Assembly: GCF_026391055.1 (NCBI RefSeq)
Contig: NZ_JAPLET010000016.1
Location: 1-64,000 of the forward strand
Length of the DNA stretch: 64,000 bases
Source of the DNA: Spirosoma sp.
GTDB taxonomy: Bacteria > Bacteroidota > Bacteroidia > Cytophagales > Spirosomataceae
Direction of reading: 5' to 3'
Position numbers and translations under genes: made by a program. Below, piece by piece: positions 36,005 to 45,800 of this stretch. Position 1 is the first letter of the stretch. Every line of letters starts with the position of its first letter. The notes beneath the pieces were generated by a model, which had not been told where the DNA came from, searched no databases, and was given only the letters and a program-made list of their open reading frames with translations.

Positions 36005-37804
36005 ATGATTGCGACAGAACCAAAAGCTTCCTTAAAGGGTGGCGAATTTCTGATCAAAGAAACGCAGGCAGCACAGGTTTTTATTCCTGAAGAATTTACC
36101 GAAGAGCAGCAAATGATTGCGGCTACCTGCCGCGAGTTCCTCGAACGTGAAATCTGGCCGCGTCTGAATGAAATTGATAACGCCAAATCGCCGGAGCTGA
36201 TCTCATCGCTGATGGACAAAGCCGGTGAGTTAGGTATTTTGGGTACTTCGGTTCCTGAGGAATACGGCGGCTTTGGAACAAACTTCAATACATCTATGCT
36301 GGTTGCCGAAGTAACCGGCGCCGGGCATTCATTCTCGGTGGCACTTTCGGCCCACACAGGGATCGGTACATTGCCTATCGTATACTATGGTAACGAAGAG
36401 CAAAAAGCTAACTACCTGCCTAAACTGGCATCGGGCGAGTGGAAAGCGGCCTATTGCCTCACCGAGCCGGATTCGGGTTCAGATGCAAACTCCGGCAAAA
36501 CAAAAGCAAAGCTGACTGAAGATGGTAGACACTATATTCTGAATGGTCAGAAAATGTGGATTACTAACGGTGGTTTTGCCGATGTATACATCGTATTCGC
36601 CAAAATTGACGAGGACAAGAATCTATCGGCGTTTATTGTTGAGCGTGGCTACGAAGGCATCACAATGAATGAGCCGGAGCACAAAATGGGCATTAAAGGC
36701 TCCGACACCCGCCAGATTTTCTTCAACGATTGCAAAGTGCCCGTTGAAAATCTGTTGTCTGCACGGGAGAACGGCTTTAAAATCGCGGTAAACATTCTGA
36801 ATATTGGCCGGATTAAACTGGGTATTGCAGCCGTTGGCGGCTCGAAAGAAGTGATTAATCACGCTATTCGTTATTCCAACGAACGTAAGCAGTTCAAAAC
36901 AGCTATCTCGCAATTTGGTGCCATCAAGCACAAACTGGCCGAAATGGCGCTGAAAGTATATGCATCTGAAACGGCGTCGTATCGCGCCGGTCAGAACATC
37001 GACGACCTGATCGAAGACCTTAAAGGACAGGGTATGGATGATGCCTCCGCTAAACTGAAAGCGCTGGAACAGTTTTCGATCGAGTGCGCCATTATGAAAG
37101 TGCATGGTTCCGAAGTGCTGGATTACGTGGTGGACGAAGGTGTTCAGGTGTACGGCGGCATGGGCTATTCGGCCGATGCTCCGATGGACCGTTCATACCG
37201 TGATGCCCGCATCAACCGGATTTTTGAAGGCACCAACGAAATCAATCGGATGCTTGTTGTGGACATGCTGCTGAAGCGGGCCATGAAGGGCGAACTCGAC
37301 TTGATGGGACCGGCTATGGCCGTTGCCAAAGAAATCATGTCGATCCCCGATTTCAATTCGGAGGAAGAAGAAGGCGTGTTCATTGCTGAGAAGAAAGTCA
37401 TCCGTAACCTGAAAAAAGCAGCCTTGATGGTAGCGGGTGCCGCCGTTCAGAAGTTCATGATGAACCTCTCCAACGAGCAGGAAATCCTGATGAACGTAGC
37501 CGATATGGCGATTGAGATCTACGTTGCGGAATCGGTACTACTGCGCGTTGAGAAACTGATCGGTATCCAGGGCGAAGACGCGGTTACGCTTCAGAAACAA
37601 ATGGCACTGGTGTATCTGCACGAATCGGTCGAGAAAGTGAACAACGCAGGGCGGGCAGCCATCACCTCATTTGCCGAAGGTGATGAACTGCGGGGTATGC
37701 TGATGGGTCTGAAACGGTTTACCAAAATTGAACCGATGAACCTGAAAGACGCCCGTCGCCAGATTGCCGATGCCATGATTGCCGAGAACAAGTATATTTT
37801 CTAA
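36005..37804 (+). CDS. Acyl-CoA dehydrogenase
   Basis: A 599-residue FAD-dependent enzyme for the first step of beta-oxidation. The core covers about residues 30-420: AYCLTEPDSGSDANSGKTKA and KMWITNGGFADVYIVFAKI (flavin and substrate region), then YGGMGYSADAPMDRSYRDARINRIFEGTNEINR with the catalytic-base region (FEGT). An extra C-terminal domain of about 180 residues is typical of this long Bacteroidota subtype. Two operator palindromes bracket its promoter. A strong terminator follows, so it is a single-gene unit. Acyl-chain preference is unknown. Confidence 0.95.
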   Translation: MIATEPKASLKGGEFLIKETQAAQVFIPEEFTEEQQMIAATCREFLEREIWPRLNEIDNAKSPELISSLMDKAGELGILGTSVPEEYGGFGTNFNTSMLVAEVTGAGHSFSVALSAHTGIGTLPIVYYGNEEQKANYLPKLASGEWKAAYCLTEPDSGSDANSGKTKAKLTEDGRHYILNGQKMWITNGGFADVYIVFAKIDEDKNLSAFIVERGYEGITMNEPEHKMGIKGSDTRQIFFNDCKVPVENLLSARENGFKIAVNILNIGRIKLGIAAVGGSKEVINHAIRYSNERKQFKTAISQFGAIKHKLAEMALKVYASETASYRAGQNIDDLIEDLKGQGMDDASAKLKALEQFSIECAIMKVHGSEVLDYVVDEGVQVYGGMGYSADAPMDRSYRDARINRIFEGTNEINRMLVVDMLLKRAMKGELDLMGPAMAVAKEIMSIPDFNSEEEEGVFIAEKKVIRNLKKAALMVAGAAVQKFMMNLSNEQEILMNVADMAIEIYVAESVLLRVEKLIGIQGEDAVTLQKQMALVYLHESVEKVNNAGRAAITSFAEGDELRGMLMGLKRFTKIEPMNLKDARRQIADAMIAENKYIF

Positions 37805-37822
37805 TCATCAACAGCTAAAGTT

Positions 37823-37861
37823 AAACGGGCCGACACTGAAGCAGTGTTGGCCCGTTTTTTT
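37823..37861 (+). terminator. Intrinsic terminator after the acyl-CoA dehydrogenase gene
   Basis: A 16-bp stem (AAACGGGCC, one mismatch, ACACTG and complement), a 3-nt loop and a T-run, 18 nt after the stop. Confidence 0.9.
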
Positions 37862-37979
37862 GTCAGACGGCTGAATAAAGTTGCCTGTTTGCTATCACGG
37901 CCAAATCCTTACATATACTCGTGCTCTTGAACAATGGTAAATAAAAGCCGTTGAGTAGGCTTAATCATACAGCTTATTT

Positions 37980-38741
37980 ATGACCTCATTCAGCTCGCAG
38001 TCAATCTTTATAGCCCTTACACTACTGGGTATGCTGAGTTGTGGCGGCAAAAATACCTCCTCCAATGTTCAGTCGCCGGGGGCGGAAAAGACGGCCAAAA
38101 CAAAAACGCTTGAAGCAGGCGCGGATGTTCTTCAAAACAAGGCCCCTTTAAACAAGCTGAATATGTATCTGGATGGCTTCCATTTTTACAACGGACACAT
38201 GGATGGCCAGATGGAAGCCCACCATTACTGTTCCGACATCAACGAAGACCTCACCCAGTGCATCATTTACGACGGTAATGGAGCGAATGCCAAAATTATG
38301 GGCGTCGAGTATATCGTCTCCGAAAAGCTATTCAAAACCCTGCCCGCCGAAGAAAGGAAACTTTGGCATAGCCACGTTCACGAGGTTAAATCAGGTCAGT
38401 TGATTGCTCCCGGTATTCCACAGATCGCCGAACATGAACTAATGGAGAAATTGGTGTCTACCTATGGCAAGACATTCCATACCTGGCACACCGACCGTGA
38501 GTTGACCCTGCCTGTTGGCCACCCGATGATTATGATGGGATTCACCAAAGACGGCCAGGTCGACACCAGCATGGTAGTCGATCGGGATAAACGCTTTGAC
38601 GTATCAACCGCTAAAAACAGGGAAAATCGGGCTGATATTCCGGCACCTGCTATTCTGCCGGGAGCAAACGCCTGGCAGCAGGGTGAGGTCCGTCAGTTGC
38701 AGGTGGTAAATGAAGCCAGACCTGCACACACCCATAAGTAA
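37980..38741 (+). CDS. DUF1264/OBAP-like lipoprotein
   Basis: A 253-residue protein with a lipoprotein signal (LGMLSCGG) followed by a low-complexity linker. The body carries the strong signatures of the DUF1264 family, the oil-body-associated proteins (OBAP) of plants: YLDGFHFYNGHMDGQMEAHHY, then CIIYDGN, GVEYIVSEKLFKTLP, LWHSHVHEVKSGQL and TWHTDRELTLPVG. Several conserved His (HHYC, WHSHVHE, TWHTD) hint at a metal site. Plant members affect oil-body stability; bacterial members are uncharacterised to my knowledge. A lipid-related role beside fatty-acid genes is tempting, but it is a separate transcription unit. Confidence 0.85.
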   Translation: MTSFSSQSIFIALTLLGMLSCGGKNTSSNVQSPGAEKTAKTKTLEAGADVLQNKAPLNKLNMYLDGFHFYNGHMDGQMEAHHYCSDINEDLTQCIIYDGNGANAKIMGVEYIVSEKLFKTLPAEERKLWHSHVHEVKSGQLIAPGIPQIAEHELMEKLVSTYGKTFHTWHTDRELTLPVGHPMIMMGFTKDGQVDTSMVVDRDKRFDVSTAKNRENRADIPAPAILPGANAWQQGEVRQLQVVNEARPAHTHK

Positions 38742-38899
38742 GCCTTGGAGCTTTATAAATTGAACTCGCCCAGACCAGCTATCATTCAAAGAACATAGGC
38801 GCCGATGTTGGTAGAAAATGCATCTTTAGTGCTTTTTTTATGGACTCTAAAGCCTGGTACTTTTCTGTAGCTTTATGAAGTCTCTCAAAACGGCTGCTC

Positions 38900-40081
38900 A
38901 TGAAAAATCAAGACTACAATTCCCGTCGCACCTTTTTACGTAACCTCGGCGCGGGTGCCTCGGCTTTATCCTTACCCCTTGCCGGTTTCGGCGAAACCCT
39001 GACATATCAGAATGAACATACAGGTATTCATTCGCTGGTAACTAATCTAGATTCGATACGCTCCTCGCAGCCGGGCCGTAAGTTAGGCATCGCGCTCGTT
39101 GGGTTGGGAAGCTACAGCAAAAACCAACTGGCTCCCGCCCTGCAGCAAACCCAATACTGCCGACTGGCGGGTATCGTAACGGGTACCCCGGCCAAAGCCA
39201 CCGAGTGGATGCAGAAATACAACATCCCGAAGGAGAACGTTTACGACTACAAGAACTTCGACCGCATTGCCGACAACAAGGACATCGACGTGATTTACGT
39301 CGTGCTGCCCAACTCGATGCACGCCGAATACGTGATTAAAGCTGCCCAGGCTGGTAAACACGTCATCTGCGAGAAGCCCATGGCCATTTACCCGAAGGAG
39401 TGCCAGGCCATGATCGATGCCTGTAAAAAGGCGAACAAACAACTGGCCATCGGTTACCGGCTGCACTACGAGCCATTCACCAAAGAAGTGATGAGACTGG
39501 GGCAGGAAAAGGTATTTGGCGCCGTTAAATTCATTGAAAGCAGCGACGGGTTCCGGAGTGGCGACCCTACTCAATGGCGATTGAAAAAAAGTATGGCCGG
39601 GGGCGGCCCCCTGATGGACGTAGGTATTTATGCCATTCAGGGGACTCGGTATATAACCGGAGAAGAACCCATTACGGTATCGGCACAGTTTGCTCCAAAA
39701 ACAGATCCTGTAAAATTTAAAGATGTTGAAGAGACGATGTTCTGGCAGTTTGAATTTCCAGGGGGTGCCGTTTCCAACTCGACAACAAGCTATGCAGCGG
39801 GTGTTGAACGACTTTACGCTTCCTGCGAAAAAGGCTGGTTTGAACTTTCTCCGGCATTCGGATACGGTCCGCTGAAAGGCCGTACCAGCAAAGGCCCCAT
39901 TGAGATGCCCGTTGTGAACCACCAGGCCGCCCACATGGACGGTGTTTGCAAAGACCTCCTCGACGGCAAACAACTCCCCGACCACGTAACCGGTGCCGAA
40001 GGGCTACGCGATGTGACGCTGTTGCAAGCCATCTACCGGGCCGCCGAAACCGGCCGGAAGATCAATTTAAAAAAAGCCTAA
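38900..40081 (+). CDS. Gfo/Idh/MocA oxidoreductase, Tat-exported
   Basis: A 393-residue NAD(P)-dependent sugar oxidoreductase of the glucose-fructose-oxidoreductase type. The N-terminus has a twin-arginine signal (NSRRTFLRNLGAGASALSL). The Rossmann fold shows GIALVGLGSYSKNQLAPAL, then VIYVVLPNSMHAEYVIKAAQAGKHVICEKPMA, whose EKP Lys contacts the substrate. YRLHYEPFTKEV and GGGPLMDVGIYAIQGTRYITGEEP follow. Export by Tat implies the cofactor is bound before translocation, as in Zymomonas GFOR. Monocistronic, with a terminator. The substrate cannot be assigned. Confidence 0.92.
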   Translation: MKNQDYNSRRTFLRNLGAGASALSLPLAGFGETLTYQNEHTGIHSLVTNLDSIRSSQPGRKLGIALVGLGSYSKNQLAPALQQTQYCRLAGIVTGTPAKATEWMQKYNIPKENVYDYKNFDRIADNKDIDVIYVVLPNSMHAEYVIKAAQAGKHVICEKPMAIYPKECQAMIDACKKANKQLAIGYRLHYEPFTKEVMRLGQEKVFGAVKFIESSDGFRSGDPTQWRLKKSMAGGGPLMDVGIYAIQGTRYITGEEPITVSAQFAPKTDPVKFKDVEETMFWQFEFPGGAVSNSTTSYAAGVERLYASCEKGWFELSPAFGYGPLKGRTSKGPIEMPVVNHQAAHMDGVCKDLLDGKQLPDHVTGAEGLRDVTLLQAIYRAAETGRKINLKKA

Positions 40082-40092
40082 TAACTCTAATT

Positions 40093-40143
40093 AAAAGAAG
40101 CTCACCCGGAACCGCAAAATCGTCGGCTGGGTGAGCTTCTTTT
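40093..40143 (+). terminator. Intrinsic terminator after the Gfo/Idh/MocA gene
   Basis: A 15-bp perfect stem (AAAAGAAGCTCACCC and complement, arms 40093-40107 and 40129-40143) with a 21-nt loop. T residues are within the arm. Confidence 0.75.
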
Positions 40144-40380
40144 AGTGCTACCCTATTAAGATAGAATTCCAAGTAGCTAAATTATATGTTTTAATGATAT
40201 TACTGCTTGCAAGAACATTATTAGTCTGCGGCAGAAATAATATGAAATTTCCTGGCAATTGATTGTACTTTTATAAGTCAATTAACATAATGCCACTTAT
40301 ATAACAAAATACGCATTGTTAATATGTGTGAAAAGATGCTCATATGCCTTTGCGTCAAGTACTCTTAACATGGTGTAGAA

Positions 40381-40893
40381 TTAGTTCTGAATATGTTTCA
40401 ACCTTTTGAGGAAGAATGAATAGTCACTAGAATGTATGGTATTCCCATTAATTTTTAAGATTTTGTTATCGAAGTGAATTTTAATCCACCTGAGTCGATA
40501 AAATCTCGAGCTAAAAGTCACTACAATAAGAAGATTTCCTATGCTATTTGGCATATTCTTATCTATAATTTCAATTCTGTTTAATTGGCTTAAATCGTAC
40601 GAGCGTGGAAGTAAACCAAACATATAATGTGTTGTTAGCTGATCATCGTAGATAGCATACTGTCTCGTTGAAAAGAACGATAAGGCCAAAAGCAGTAGAG
40701 GGAACCATCCGAAAAACATACACAGACCAATTGTTGCTTGGAAAGGATTTCCATGATAAGCATCTCTATTAAAATAAGGAGAAAATAAGCATACAGAAAA
40801 CAACAAAGCTGAAATAAATAATCCTCTTGACAACTGATAGTTTACTCTAAATTTCATTTTATTTATAAACGAAGATTTGTTTATCTGTGCCAT
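40381..40893 (-). CDS. Small membrane protein of unknown function
   Basis: A 170-residue protein from ATG 40893; a GTG 15 bases upstream is possible. Two membrane segments are clear (GLFISALLFSVCLFSP and FQATIGLCMFFGWFPLLLLALSFF), followed by a soluble, basic domain with beta-strand character (YAIYDDQLTTHYMFGLLPRSYDLSQLNRIEI). This has the look of a bacterial PH-like domain tethered by two helices, which is inference. The gene and surroundings are distinctly AT-rich. It is divergent from the small lipoprotein gene at 41024, with a 19-bp palindrome between them. The 240 nt downstream to 40144 are AT-rich and hold nothing I could identify. Confidence 0.6.
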   Translation of the reverse strand: MAQINKSSFINKMKFRVNYQLSRGLFISALLFSVCLFSPYFNRDAYHGNPFQATIGLCMFFGWFPLLLLALSFFSTRQYAIYDDQLTTHYMFGLLPRSYDLSQLNRIEIIDKNMPNSIGNLLIVVTFSSRFYRLRWIKIHFDNKILKINGNTIHSSDYSFFLKRLKHIQN

Positions 40894-40937
40894 CACCTTA
40901 AAAATCACCTAACATAAAGTTAGTTATAAAACAGGTC

Positions 40938-40956
40938 AAAGTTTTGTACAAACTTT
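40938..40956. promoter_or_regulatory. Palindrome between divergent small genes
   Basis: AAAGTTTTGTACAAACTTT has 7-bp arms (AAAGTTT/AAACTTT) around TGTAC. It lies 45 nt before the minus-strand gene and 68 nt before the plus-strand gene, a natural position for a shared operator. Confidence 0.4.
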
Positions 40957-41023
40957 CCTTGAATGGTAGAATTGTATTTTCACGATAAATCACTTACAAT
41001 TAATTACTAAAGATCTCATAAAA

Positions 41024-41317
41024 ATGAAGCTCTTATTAATAGTAACTGGCTTGAATTTCCTATTACTGAATTGTCATCGATCTGTTTCTACAGTCTCCAG
41101 TAATACCCTCAATGAAAAGCCGTCATTTACCCAGATAGATTCACTTCGCCCCCCTGGCAATTCTGTGCTCCATGTGCTTGGAAAAGGAGAAAGTTTGGCG
41201 GATACGATCAGTATGGAAGAAGTTCGTCGTACGTTGAAAAAGAAAAACCCATCTACCAGAACCTATAGCACGGGTGATAATTCATTTGAAGCTGTCAAAG
41301 ACACGACTGAATTATAA
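41024..41317 (+). CDS. Small lipoprotein of unknown function
   Basis: A 97-residue protein with a lipoprotein signal (LLLIVTGLNFLLLNC) followed by a Ser/Thr-rich, hydrophilic mature part (HRSVSTVSSNTLNEKP to STGDNSFEAVKDTTEL) with no recognisable domain. It is AT-rich and divergent from the small membrane-protein gene. An 11-bp inverted repeat downstream may terminate it. Confidence 0.55.
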   Translation: MKLLLIVTGLNFLLLNCHRSVSTVSSNTLNEKPSFTQIDSLRPPGNSVLHVLGKGESLADTISMEEVRRTLKKKNPSTRTYSTGDNSFEAVKDTTEL

Positions 41318-41341
41318 ATAGAGATACTCCATCAAATTCGG

Positions 41342-41388
41342 AAAGTACAATCCCTGGCATTGATCAGAACAGTCAGAGATTGTACTTT
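41342..41388 (+). terminator. Possible terminator after the small lipoprotein gene
   Basis: An 11-bp perfect inverted repeat (AAAGTACAATC at 41342-41352 and complement at 41378-41388) with a 25-nt loop. The T-tract is short (TTTAATT). Confidence 0.45.
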
Positions 41389-41474
41389 AATTAAGGCTGT
41401 TGTATAACTCACATTATGTAAAGAGAATTTTCTTTGATAGAAGAATCCATATAAAAACTGCTGTTCGTATTTTA

Positions 41475-41576
41475 ATACAATTGCCCTTTACCCACTGTTT
41501 CGATCGAAAAGAGCTTCCGCAGATCCTCAGACCCGACACCATTGTCTCCAGGTAAAGACGTTGCAAAAATAAATTG
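41475..41576 (-). pseudogene. Possible remnant of a histidine-kinase ATPase domain
   Basis: On the minus strand, 34 open codons between two stops read like part of a HATPase_c domain: GDNGVGSEDLRKLFSIET, comparable to the D-x-G-x-G box followed by a KLF-I motif in many sensor kinases. No start codon, N-terminus or continuation is present. It may be a decayed fragment or chance. Confidence 0.25.
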
Positions 41577-41583
41577 TTATCAC

Positions 41584-42306
41584 TTAGCCCAATGACTGCA
41601 TCAGGGCTTTGGCCTTGCGGATGTTCGTGTTAGCACGATCCGTTTCAATCAACCCGTCGCGGAGCCGGATAATACGGTGTGCGTACTCGGCAATATCTTC
41701 TTCGTGCGTAACCATAATCACGGTATTTCCCTTGCTATGAATCTGGTCGAAGAGGTCCATGATTTCGTAGGAGGTTTTGGTATCGAGGTTACCCGTTGGC
41801 TCATCGGCCAGCAGAATGCTTGGGTCGTTGACCAATGCCCGCGCTACGGCCACCCGTTGCCGTTGTCCACCCGATAACTCGTTGGGCCGGTGCCCGGCCC
41901 GATTTTCCAGACCAACGTTTTTGAGGGCCATCATCGCTTTTTCGGTGCGATCGGCTTTGCTGTAACCGGCGTAAATGAGCGGTAACGCCACGTTTTCGAG
42001 CGATGTTTGCCGGGGGAGCAGGTTGAACGTCTGGAAGACGAACCCAATCTCTTTGTTCCGAACTTCTGCCAGTTCGTTTTCCCCCATGCTGCTAACGTCC
42101 TGACTGTTTAGAATATACTTCCCGGACGTGGGCGAGTCGAGGCAGCCAACAATGTTCATGAGCGTCGATTTACCAGAACCTGATGGACCCATAAATGCAA
42201 CGTACTCTCCCTTATGAATGCTGATCGTGATTGACTTGAGAGCCTCTACGACCTCAGTGCCCATCACATAGCGTTTGGCAATACTTTGGGTTTCAATAAT
42301 ATTCAT
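41584..42306 (-). CDS. ABC transporter ATP-binding protein (LolD/MacB type)
   Basis: A 240-residue ATPase. Walker A is GPSGSGKST, the Q-loop region is [22 protein letters not shown], the signature is [15 protein letters not shown], and Walker B is [11 protein letters not shown] followed by the His switch VTHEED. The closing [15 protein letters not shown] is typical of LolD/MacB/FtsE-like ATPases, which power permeases working on lipoproteins or exported substrates. No permease gene is adjacent. It is the last gene of a minus-strand run, 14 nt after a LURP-like gene, so its partner permease is elsewhere or its role is tied to that run. Confidence 0.93.
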   Translation of the reverse strand: MNIIETQSIAKRYVMGTEVVEALKSITISIHKGEYVAFMGPSGSGKSTLMNIVGCLDSPTSGKYILNSQDVSSMGENELAEVRNKEIGFVFQTFNLLPRQTSLENVALPLIYAGYSKADRTEKAMMALKNVGLENRAGHRPNELSGGQRQRVAVARALVNDPSILLADEPTGNLDTKTSYEIMDLFDQIHSKGNTVIMVTHEEDIAEYAHRIIRLRDGLIETDRANTNIRKAKALMQSLG

Positions 42307-42320
42307 AATTTGTTGGCTTA

Positions 42321-42833
42321 TCAGCTGGCAGCTGCCGCAGTTCGACGTCGACGCTGGAAGTAATTACGGATAAACAGACCCGTTAAAATGACGACGTCAA
42401 GATTGGGCGTATGCCCGTCTTCACTCACCGTAATATCACCGGCATCCTCAAAAAATCTACGGGTCAGATCGTAACTGACAATTTCCCGTTCGGGCGAGCC
42501 ATCAGGGTTTTCGAGAATCATGTCCCACTCCCGCATCAGCATATTATGGCGCTTCCACAGGTACGTTTCACCCGATGTTAAATTGAGTTCAGCCCGTTTG
42601 CCGAACTTAAGCTCAATATGGCCAATAATCTGATTATCAGCATCAACGCGATGAACATTAACGGAATGAAATAAAAAGCCATTCACGTCGAAGCGCAGCT
42701 GAATGCCATTCAGCGAAGCGGTCACATCCTTACCGAAAATGTCCCGCACCATTTCGCCAACGAGTTGACCATCCTGCATAATTTGCACATGACGGCTGAA
42801 TGCTTCCTTGATCCAACTTAATTTATGGCTCAT
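42321..42833 (-). CDS. Tubby/LURP-one-like protein, tentative
   Basis: A 170-residue soluble protein from ATG 42833 (an upstream in-frame start would overlap the spacer needlessly). It is built of short beta-strand-like segments ending in charged turns: [42 protein letters not shown]-like [19 protein letters not shown], and [21 protein letters not shown]. It ends in a hydrophobic stretch ([21 protein letters not shown]) resembling the C-terminal helix of tubby-like/scramblase-type barrels. The assignment is by look only. It lies between the membrane-TPR gene and the ABC ATPase gene, with tight spacing on both sides. Confidence 0.5.
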   Translation of the reverse strand: MSHKLSWIKEAFSRHVQIMQDGQLVGEMVRDIFGKDVTASLNGIQLRFDVNGFLFHSVNVHRVDADNQIIGHIELKFGKRAELNLTSGETYLWKRHNMLMREWDMILENPDGSPEREIVSYDLTRRFFEDAGDITVSEDGHTPNLDVVILTGLFIRNYFQRRRRTAAAAS

Positions 42834-42864
42834 AGTGTATCGGATGAGAACAAACAAAACTACT

Positions 42865-45800
42865 TTATTGCAGAAACTTCTCCTTGTTCTTTTCGATTGA
42901 CGCTAATTTTCCCTGATAAGTTAATACAAATGCCTGATAGTCGGCGAGCGTTGTTGCCGACTGCAGCTTGGCCAGTCCATTTTCAGCATAGTCGGGCAGG
43001 CTTAGTTCCAGACAGAGCATGACGTAGGTTTTGAGCAGATCAGCATTATCTTCGTTAAAGGGCAGTGCCGTCAACACCAACTCATAAGCGGGCTGAAACT
43101 TTTTCTGCTGCTGGTCGAGCTGGGCAGCTGCCGTAACGATACGGGCATTGAGGGGAGCCAGTGCCAGTGCCTGCCGGTATGCTTGCCGGGCCTGTGCGAT
43201 CCGGCGGGTACGTTCGTAGGTCTGTCCCAGCCAGTAATCCCGTTCAGCCTGATAGTGGGGTAAAATAAATTCCCTGGCCATCGTTTCTGCCGATCCAACA
43301 CTTCGCCGGAAGGCCGATAAACGAATGGCGACTACATTTCGCAGGGAAGTTGCCACAGGACTGACTTGCTTAGAATTCGGCAAACCCGACAGCACCAGCT
43401 GTGCATTACGCCACTGTAGCTGATCGAGGAAATCGTTCGTAAGAGCTACTCCCGCCACGGTTTTGAGGCTTGGTTCCTGAACGGTTTCCCAGTAAGCACC
43501 CCGGTTGGGATCGTCGGTCCGGTAGGTAGCGTAAAACGCTTTTTCCAGATCAGTCTGCGGTTTCCGTTCCTGATATAATACTTCCTTGAGAGCCGCTACG
43601 GCCGGGTCGCTTTTAGCGACTGCTTCCCAGAGCGGCTGCGCCAGGGCTGGGTCGTTGGCTTTAGTCAACGCCATTGCATGGAAATAAATAGAGGTCGTAT
43701 CGGTATTGTACCCGAATGTTTCGGCCGCTTTTCGGTACAGCCCCTGCTCCATAAGCCATAATCCGGTCAGAGAGCGGTAAGCAGGGCCATTTTTGTCATC
43801 GCCCTCTGCCAGCTGACTCATCAGGCTAAAGGCTGCCGGGTGATTATGATTAGTATATTCGGCCACAGCGCGGGCAAGCAGTAAATCGTCCGTAAAATCC
43901 TGATTGACGGGGTCAGCCGATAAGCGCAGAAGCAAACTCGTCAACGACGTATCGGCACGTTTTGTGGCTAAGGTGTAGTTGTACAAACTGGCAAAACGAC
44001 CAACACTTAACCCCGCTTCTACCTGCTCAGTAGCCAGCCAGTTCGGTTTCTGGGGTTGCGTGGTGTCGGCCTGTGTGAGTAAGCGGAGTGCAAGAACATT
44101 CGACTGATAGGACTCGTACGACAAATCCCGGCTAGTCTTTATCAGGCTCGAATCGGCCGCCAGCACCTTCGGATTTCGCACGTAAAATGACAGAAGGTTG
44201 GCTTCCGGCACTTCGCTCTTAGCCGCAAGACCCGTGGCTGATTTCAGGTAATAATAAGCCGAGTCAGCCACGCTGGTTCGTGCGTAGAGGTATCCCAGAT
44301 TATTCTGCAACTCACCATTTTTCGGAAACGCCCGAATCCCCCGCTGCAAGGTTTTAACGGCTTCGAAGAACAAGTTCGTCTGCAAATAGGTCTGGCTCAA
44401 TCCAGCATAGTCCTGCGGTTGAGGTTGCTTCAACAAAGCCTGCTGATAAAAGAAAGCGGCTGCCGTCTGGTTGTTCTGCGCTACCGCCAGCGAGGCCAGC
44501 GCATAGTTCGATTTATGGTTTTGGAATTCCTGCTCCAAGGCAAGTTGGTAAAACGCATTGGCCGACTGTGGTTCGCCGGTAGCGGTATACACATCGCCCA
44601 GCCCATTGTAATAGCCCGCTACCCCCTGCCGGAAGGTAATAAGGCCACCCGACGCCAGCAAAACAGCAATACCGAAAACACCCGCCACTCGAAACAGACT
44701 TAATTCCAGCCGTTTAGGTTTGTACAGTATTCGATAAACGGGCAAATTTTCTGTGTAGATCGGCAGAAAATTGATCAGGATATACGCGATAAAAACCACC
44801 CCCATCGCCAGGTGGGTATACACGATTACATCTTCAAACATCTCGACCAGCGGGTCGTTGGCCGTCGCAAACGCGTAGGTGATCGTGAGGGTTGTGATCA
44901 GGGCCAGACCGGCGTAGAGATAAGCCCCGGCATCGCGAAAGGAGATCGAATCCTGCTGCTGAACCAACCGACGGAAACCCCAGACGCCAAGGACTACCGA
45001 AATCAGGTATAGAATAAAGGGACTGATCGCCAGCACATCCCAATCAATGGACTTCGTATTTTTCAACCAGATAAGAATCAGATTGACAAGGTACAGCGCA
45101 CTAATAAACAGAAAGTTATTCAGCCCCAGCACCCGCCGTTGCCCAACCGGCACGTCACCTTCTGAACGTCCCGCCGATGTAAGCCAGACCAACCCGGCAA
45201 TGATTTCGGTAGCAATAAAGAAGATAAAGCCAATACTGAACACCAGCAGTACCGGCATTCCGTAGCTCACGACCACCAAAGCCGGGAACTTAACCGGCGA
45301 CAAAGCCCCAATTGCCAGCGCAACGGCAGCCATTAACAGCCCGAAGGTAACCAGCCGAACAGGAATAAGCTGATCGGCCCGAAAAGCGTGGAAGTAATAA
45401 CTGACCGAGCCAAAGACGAACGTCAGCAGCAGAAACAAATAATTACCGCCAAGGCCCGGCAGACCAAGCATTTCCCAGCGAAAAAAGGCCAGCCCGAGAA
45501 TAAGAATCCCCATGCTGACCAGGTAGCGAATTCGGTCGAACCGGGTTATGGCGCTCAGCAGCAGGACGAATGCCAGACAGATAGCACTCAAAAAAGCCGT
45601 AGCTAGGCCGGGGTGTGTTTGCATTGCTCCCGCAATAAACTGCTCGGAAACCGCATAGGCTTTCCCTTTAACGGAGTAGTCGAGCAGGCCATCGGAGAAC
45701 GTATGTTGTATGATAGGAAGCTCGTTGAGTTCGCTCAGCACATCCCACCGAACAACGTTGCTTAACCCCCTTATCCAAGCAACTGCAAAGAGAACAATAC

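Noticed and set aside
39083-39985. 300-codon minus-strand frame inside the Gfo/Idh/MocA gene
   Set aside because: A shadow of a well-supported gene; the residues do not resemble any family.
40144-40380. AT-rich stretch as an insertion-sequence remnant
   Set aside because: No terminal inverted repeats, target duplication or transposase fragment could be seen.
41584-42306. ABC ATPase as FtsE of cell division
   Set aside because: No ftsX or other permease gene is adjacent and the C-terminus fits LolD/MacB at least as well; left as type only.
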